From Myxococcus llanfairpwllgwyngyllgogerychwyrndrobwllllantysiliogogogochensis (GTDB taxonomy: Bacteria > Myxococcota > Myxococcia > Myxococcales > Myxococcaceae): a stretch of 37,442 nt of DNA. The notes beneath the pieces were generated by a model. It did no database searches and was not told where the DNA came from. It saw only the letters and a list, made by a program, of their open reading frames with translations. The stretch lies in assembly GCF_006636215.1 (NCBI RefSeq), contig NZ_VIFM01000095.1, forward strand, positions 1 through 37,442. Reading direction: 5' to 3'. Each line of letters starts with the position of its first letter. The first letter of the stretch is position 1. A program made the position numbers and the translations under genes. Positions 34,246 through 37,442 of the stretch are shown in pieces.

Positions 34246-35229
34246 ATGGGAACCGTCTCACCCGCCGCCGAGCTCCTCTCCCTTCACGAGTGCAAGGTCC
34301 GCGCTTCGCTCCTGCTCAAGGAGCTGGGCTCGACAGACTCGGCACGAGCGACACGAGCCGCCGCGCGACTGCGCGCGCTGCCTGTCTTCGCGGGACTGCC
34401 GCTGGGCGAGGTGCTCGCGCGTCGGGAGTCGGTGCAGCGCAAGCACGTGCTGGCCGTCATCGCTCGGGAGCAGGGGTACGCCACCTGGAGCGAGCTGAAG
34501 CACGCGCTGGAGGCTCGGGACGCGCCTCGGGTCGACTTCGAGCGGCTCCTGGAGCGCGTGGGCCCCCACTTCCTCAACCACTGGTTCGCCACGTACGAAG
34601 ACGCCGTCGCCTCGCTGCGTGTCTCGGGAGGTCATCTCTTCCCCTTCCGTGAGCAGTTCTTCATCTGCCAGTCCGCGGTGTTGACCGCGCTGGGCCTGGA
34701 CCCTTCCGACGTCGATTGGAAGCTGGCGGGGCCCAATTGGCTGGAGCCGCTGGATGCGCAGGCGCATGCGCGACTGGAGCAACGCCTGTTGAAGCTGTGC
34801 GGCGATGACGCCGCCGAATCACTGTCCCCTCCTCACCCAAGGAAGTCCGCCATGTCGTCCACGGATTCGAGCCGAGCGCGACGCTCGGACCTGAAGCGCG
34901 AGTACAAGGAGAAGCCCCCGCCGATGGGCGTGTATGCGGTCCGCAATCGCGCCAACGGGAAGGTGCTGGTGGGCTCGAGCCTCAATGTCACCGGCATGCT
35001 CAATCGCATCCGCTTCGAGCTGACCAGCGGGATGCCTCGCATCCCCGCGCTCCTGGAGGATTGGAGGCGCGACGGCGCGGACAGCTTCTCCTTCGAGGTG
35101 CTCGACGTGCTGGAGCCTCCCAAGGAGCCCGGCGTGGACCTGAAGGCGGAGCTCCAGGTGCTGGAGAACCTCTGGCTGGAGCGCCTGAAGCCCTACGGGG
35201 ACGCGGGCTACAACGAGTCTCCGAAGTGA
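34246..35229 (+). CDS. Fusion of a helical N-terminal region with a GIY-YIG-like nuclease domain
   Basis: A 327-residue protein. Residues about 1-90 contain QRKHVLAVIAREQGYATWSELK, a short motif (given here in part of a longer helix) often found at the start of ankyrin or glyoxalase-related proteins. Residues 90-200 are unassigned. From about 205 the protein reads as a stand-alone GIY-YIG family member: SDLKREYKEKPPPMGVYAV, KVLVGSSLNV (GVY...LVG), a helix Arg in LNRIRFEL, and LENLWLERLKPYG...GYN with conserved Glu and Asn. The second Tyr of YIG is Leu, so nuclease activity is uncertain. An internal ATG at 34852 with AAGGAAG 6 bases upstream could start the C-terminal part alone. The relation to the metal genes on both sides is unclear. 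Confidence 0.72.
   Translation: MGTVSPAAELLSLHECKVRASLLLKELGSTDSARATRAAARLRALPVFAGLPLGEVLARRESVQRKHVLAVIAREQGYATWSELKHALEARDAPRVDFERLLERVGPHFLNHWFATYEDAVASLRVSGGHLFPFREQFFICQSAVLTALGLDPSDVDWKLAGPNWLEPLDAQAHARLEQRLLKLCGDDAAESLSPPHPRKSAMSSTDSSRARRSDLKREYKEKPPPMGVYAVRNRANGKVLVGSSLNVTGMLNRIRFELTSGMPRIPALLEDWRRDGADSFSFEVLDVLEPPKEPGVDLKAELQVLENLWLERLKPYGDAGYNESPK
34839..34854 (+). promoter_or_regulatory. Internal ribosome site and ATG
   Basis: AAGGAAG (34839-34845) lies 6 bases before an in-frame ATG (34852) inside the fusion gene, at the boundary of the two domains. Translation from here would give a ~125-residue GIY-YIG-type protein like stand-alone family members. Confidence 0.45.
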
Positions 35230-35257
35230 GCCAGGGAGCGCTCGGCGGCCCCCTGGC
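35230..35257 (+). terminator. Hairpin after the GIY-YIG fusion gene
   Basis: GCCAGGG (35230-35236) pairs perfectly with CCCTGGC (35251-35257) around a 14-base loop, starting directly after the stop codon. There is no T-tract. It is a probable terminator separating this gene from the P-type ATPase. Confidence 0.45.
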
Positions 35258-35376
35258 CCGGCGCTGATTCGCCGTCGGTGGGCCCATGGGCCACTCGGGG
35301 TGCGCATTCTTTCGAAAAGTCACCTGTAAGAGCTGGCCGGGTAGCTCGTTGGCCTGGGTGAAAGGAGAGACGCACC

Positions 35377-37442
35377 ATGAACCGCCACTCCCACCCGGGC
35401 TCGCATCATCACTCGCATCCGACGCCCCCTTTGCCTCCAGGCGAGGGGACTCACGTGGTCGACCCTGTCTGCGGGATGAAGGTGGACCCCCTCGCTCCCA
35501 AGGGCGGCAGCCTGGAGCACGAGGGGCACACCTACTCCTTCTGCAATCCGAAGTGCCGGGAGCGCTTCCGCGCGGACCCGGCGCGTTTCCTCGCGCCTCC
35601 CGCCGAGAAGCAGGAGGAGCCGCCCGCCGCGCCGGGGACGATGTACGTGTGCCCGATGGACCCGGAGGTGCGTCAGGACCACCCGGGGGCCTGCCCGAAG
35701 TGCGGCATGGCGTTGGAGCCGGAGACGCTCTCCGTCCCGGAGACGCGCGTCGAATACGTGTGCCCCATGCACCCGGAGGTGGTGCGAGACGGGCCGGGGA
35801 GCTGCCCCATCTGCGGCATGGCGCTGGAGCCTCGCACCGTGCTGCCCGAGGACGTCCCGGACCCGGAGCTGAAGTCCATGTGGCTGCGCTTCCGTGTCGG
35901 CATGGGCCTCACGGTGCCGCTGCTGGTGCTGGCGATGTCGGACATGATTCCGGGCCAGCCCGTGCAACACGCGGTGCCGGCCTCGGTGCTGGCCTGGGCG
36001 CAGCTCGTGCTGGCCACGCCCGTGGTGCTGTGGGGCGGCTGGCCCTTCTTCCAGCGCGGCTGGACGTCGGTGCGCAACCGGCACCTCAACATGTTCACGC
36101 TCATCGCCCTGGGGACGGGCGCGGCGTATGCCTTCAGCGTCTTCGCCACGCTCTTCCCGCATGTGTTGCCGGAAGGGCTGCGCACGGGACATGGCGGCAC
36201 GGCGCCCCTCTACTTCGAGGCCGCCGCCGTCATCATCACCCTGGTGGCCCTGGGGCAGGTGCTGGAGCTGCGGGCGCGCCACGCGACGTCGGGTGCGCTG
36301 CGCTCGCTCCTGAGCCTGGCGCCGCCGGTGGCTCGGCGGATGCGTGACGACGGGCATGAAGAAGACGTGCCGCTGGCGCACGTGCACCCAGGGGACCGGC
36401 TGCGGGTGCGGCCGGGCGAGAAGGTGCCCGTGGATGGTGAGGTGCTCGAGGGCGCCAGCGCGGTGGACGAGTCGATGGTGACGGGCGAGTCGCTCCCGGT
36501 GGAGAAGTCCTCGGGCGCGAAGGTGACGGGCGGCACGGTGAATGGGACGGGCTCGCTGGTGATGCGGGCCGAGCGGGTGGGGAAGGACACGCTGTTGTCG
36601 CGCATCGTCCAGCGGGTGAGCGAGGCGCAGCGCACCCGCGCGCCGATTCAGCGACTGGCCGACAAGGTGGCCGCGGTCTTCGTGCCGGTGGTCATCGTGG
36701 TGGCGGTGGTGACGGCGGTGGTGTGGGGCGTGTGGGGGCCGGAGCCTCGGCTGGCGCATGCGCTGGTCAACGCGGTGGCGGTGCTCATCATCGCGTGCCC
36801 GTGCGCGCTGGGCCTGGCCACGCCCATGTCCATCATGGTGGCCACGGGGCGGGGCGCGCAGGCGGGGGTGCTCATCCGTGACGCCGCCGCGCTGGAGCGT
36901 CTGGAGGCGGTGGACACGCTGGTGGTGGACAAGACGGGAACGCTCACCGAGGGCAAGCCGCGCCTCGTGTCCGTGATTCCCTCGGAGGGTTTCGACGAGG
37001 CGACGCTGTTGCGGTTGGCCGCCAGCCTGGAGCGTGGCAGCGAGCACCCGCTGGCGGAGGCGATTGTGTCCGGTGCGAAGGAGCGCGGCGCGGTGCTGAC
37101 GGCGGTGGAGGACTTCCGCTCGGACACCGGCAAGGGCGTGGTGGGGCGGGTGGATGGCGTGGAGGTGGCGCTGGGCAACGCGGCGTTGATGACGGCTCGT
37201 GGGGTGGAGGCCACGGACCTGACGGCCCGCGCGGAGGCGCTGCGAGGGGAGGGCCAGACGGTGGTGCTGGTGGCGGTGTCGGGGCGCGTGGCGGGGCTGC
37301 TCGGCGTGGAGGACCCGGTGAAGGAGTCGACGCCGGAGGCGCTGGCGCTGCTGCGTCAGGAGGGGCTGCGGGTGGTGATGTTGACGGGGGACAGCCGCAC
37401 CACGGCGGAGGCGGTGGCTCGCCGGCTGGGAATCTCCGAGGT
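35377..37442 (+). CDS. Copper-type P1B ATPase (CopA/CopB family), 3' end missing
   Basis: 688 codons open to the right edge. The His-rich N-terminus (RHSHPGSHHHSHP) precedes a YHS domain (VDPVCGMKVDP, FCNPKCRERF) and two heavy-metal-binding domains, each CPMxPEV then GxCPxCGMALEP. Membrane helices start near residue 170. The actuator has TGES (369-372), the metal-binding helix IIACPCALGLATP has CPC (C474, C476), the phosphorylation site is DKTGT (D518), and MLTGDSRTT lies near the edge. CPC indicates Cu(I) or Ag(I) export from the cytoplasm. The ATG at 35377 has AAAGGAGA about 9 bases upstream. No classic N-terminal GMTCxxC domain is present; the YHS and CPM domains replace it. It follows the CorE-type sigma factor region and may be one of its targets. 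Confidence 0.94.
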   Translation, partial: MNRHSHPGSHHHSHPTPPLPPGEGTHVVDPVCGMKVDPLAPKGGSLEHEGHTYSFCNPKCRERFRADPARFLAPPAEKQEEPPAAPGTMYVCPMDPEVRQDHPGACPKCGMALEPETLSVPETRVEYVCPMHPEVVRDGPGSCPICGMALEPRTVLPEDVPDPELKSMWLRFRVGMGLTVPLLVLAMSDMIPGQPVQHAVPASVLAWAQLVLATPVVLWGGWPFFQRGWTSVRNRHLNMFTLIALGTGAAYAFSVFATLFPHVLPEGLRTGHGGTAPLYFEAAAVIITLVALGQVLELRARHATSGALRSLLSLAPPVARRMRDDGHEEDVPLAHVHPGDRLRVRPGEKVPVDGEVLEGASAVDESMVTGESLPVEKSSGAKVTGGTVNGTGSLVMRAERVGKDTLLSRIVQRVSEAQRTRAPIQRLADKVAAVFVPVVIVVAVVTAVVWGVWGPEPRLAHALVNAVAVLIIACPCALGLATPMSIMVATGRGAQAGVLIRDAAALERLEAVDTLVVDKTGTLTEGKPRLVSVIPSEGFDEATLLRLAASLERGSEHPLAEAIVSGAKERGAVLTAVEDFRSDTGKGVVGRVDGVEVALGNAALMTARGVEATDLTARAEALRGEGQTVVLVAVSGRVAGLLGVEDPVKESTPEALALLRQEGLRVVMLTGDSRTTAEAVARRLGISE

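Noticed and set aside
35281..35292. Perfect 12-base palindrome GGCCCATGGGCC before the P-type ATPase
   Set aside because: Short GC-rich palindromes are common at this base composition and nothing ties it to a known regulator.
35286..36347. 353-codon plus-strand frame overlapping the P-type ATPase
   Set aside because: Gly/Ala/Arg-rich shadow in another frame; the true ATPase frame from 35377 has the YHS, TGES, CPC and DKTGT motifs.

Overview
The window is a high-GC chromosomal segment with strong G/C third-position bias. It looks like a member of the Myxococcaceae (Myxococcus, Corallococcus or a close relative). The evidence is a large calcium-repeat/VWA lipoprotein resembling the gliding protein CglD, a soluble Hanks-type kinase beside a PilZ protein, a Cys-rich CorE-type ECF sigma factor, and an NtrC-type two-component pair. 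No tRNA, rRNA, insertion sequence, phage gene or CRISPR array was seen. All calls come from reading the sequence; no database search was run.

Layout. 1-3145: 3' part of sbcC (DNA repair nuclease ATPase), running off the left edge. 3156-5033 (minus): PilZ protein, then kinase, 3 bases apart. 5096-8473: CglD-like surface lipoprotein, followed by terminator hairpins. 8674-11404 (minus): MBL-fold hydrolase and M14 carboxypeptidase. 11501-12460: epoxide-hydrolase-like alpha/beta hydrolase. 12482-13569 (minus): small lipoprotein and Cys-rich exported protein, coupled by ATGA. 13719-16600: histidine kinase and sigma-54 response regulator, coupled by ATGA.

16691-25673 (minus) is one sulfur amino acid block in transcription order: SAM-I-clan riboswitch, thrA-type aspartokinase/homoserine dehydrogenase fusion, metI-like cystathionine gamma-synthase, metC-like cystathionine beta-lyase, then (after a new predicted promoter and a leader hairpin) cysK, metN, metI permease and metQ. 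It covers aspartate to homoserine, transsulfuration to homocysteine, cysteine synthesis and methionine uptake. The riboswitch was found by reading the leader RNA. A TTGACA promoter abuts its P1 helix, and the core joining sequence and P3 pairings are present.

25873-37442 (plus) is a metal-resistance block: TolC-family outer membrane protein, small His-containing membrane-anchored periplasmic protein, CusB/CzcB adaptor, CusA/CzcA RND pump, a lipoprotein with duplicated His modules plus a C-terminal cupredoxin-like domain, and a CorE-type sigma factor, nearly all overlapping by 1-4 bases. A GIY-YIG fusion protein follows, then a copper P1B-type ATPase with YHS and heavy-metal-binding domains that runs off the right edge. 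The likely logic is that the sigma factor senses metal through its own cysteines and controls export of metal from cytoplasm and periplasm.

The only gene-free stretch over 300 bases is 25220-25872. It holds the thrA leader (riboswitch, several hairpins), the thrA promoter, and inverted repeats in front of the efflux operon.
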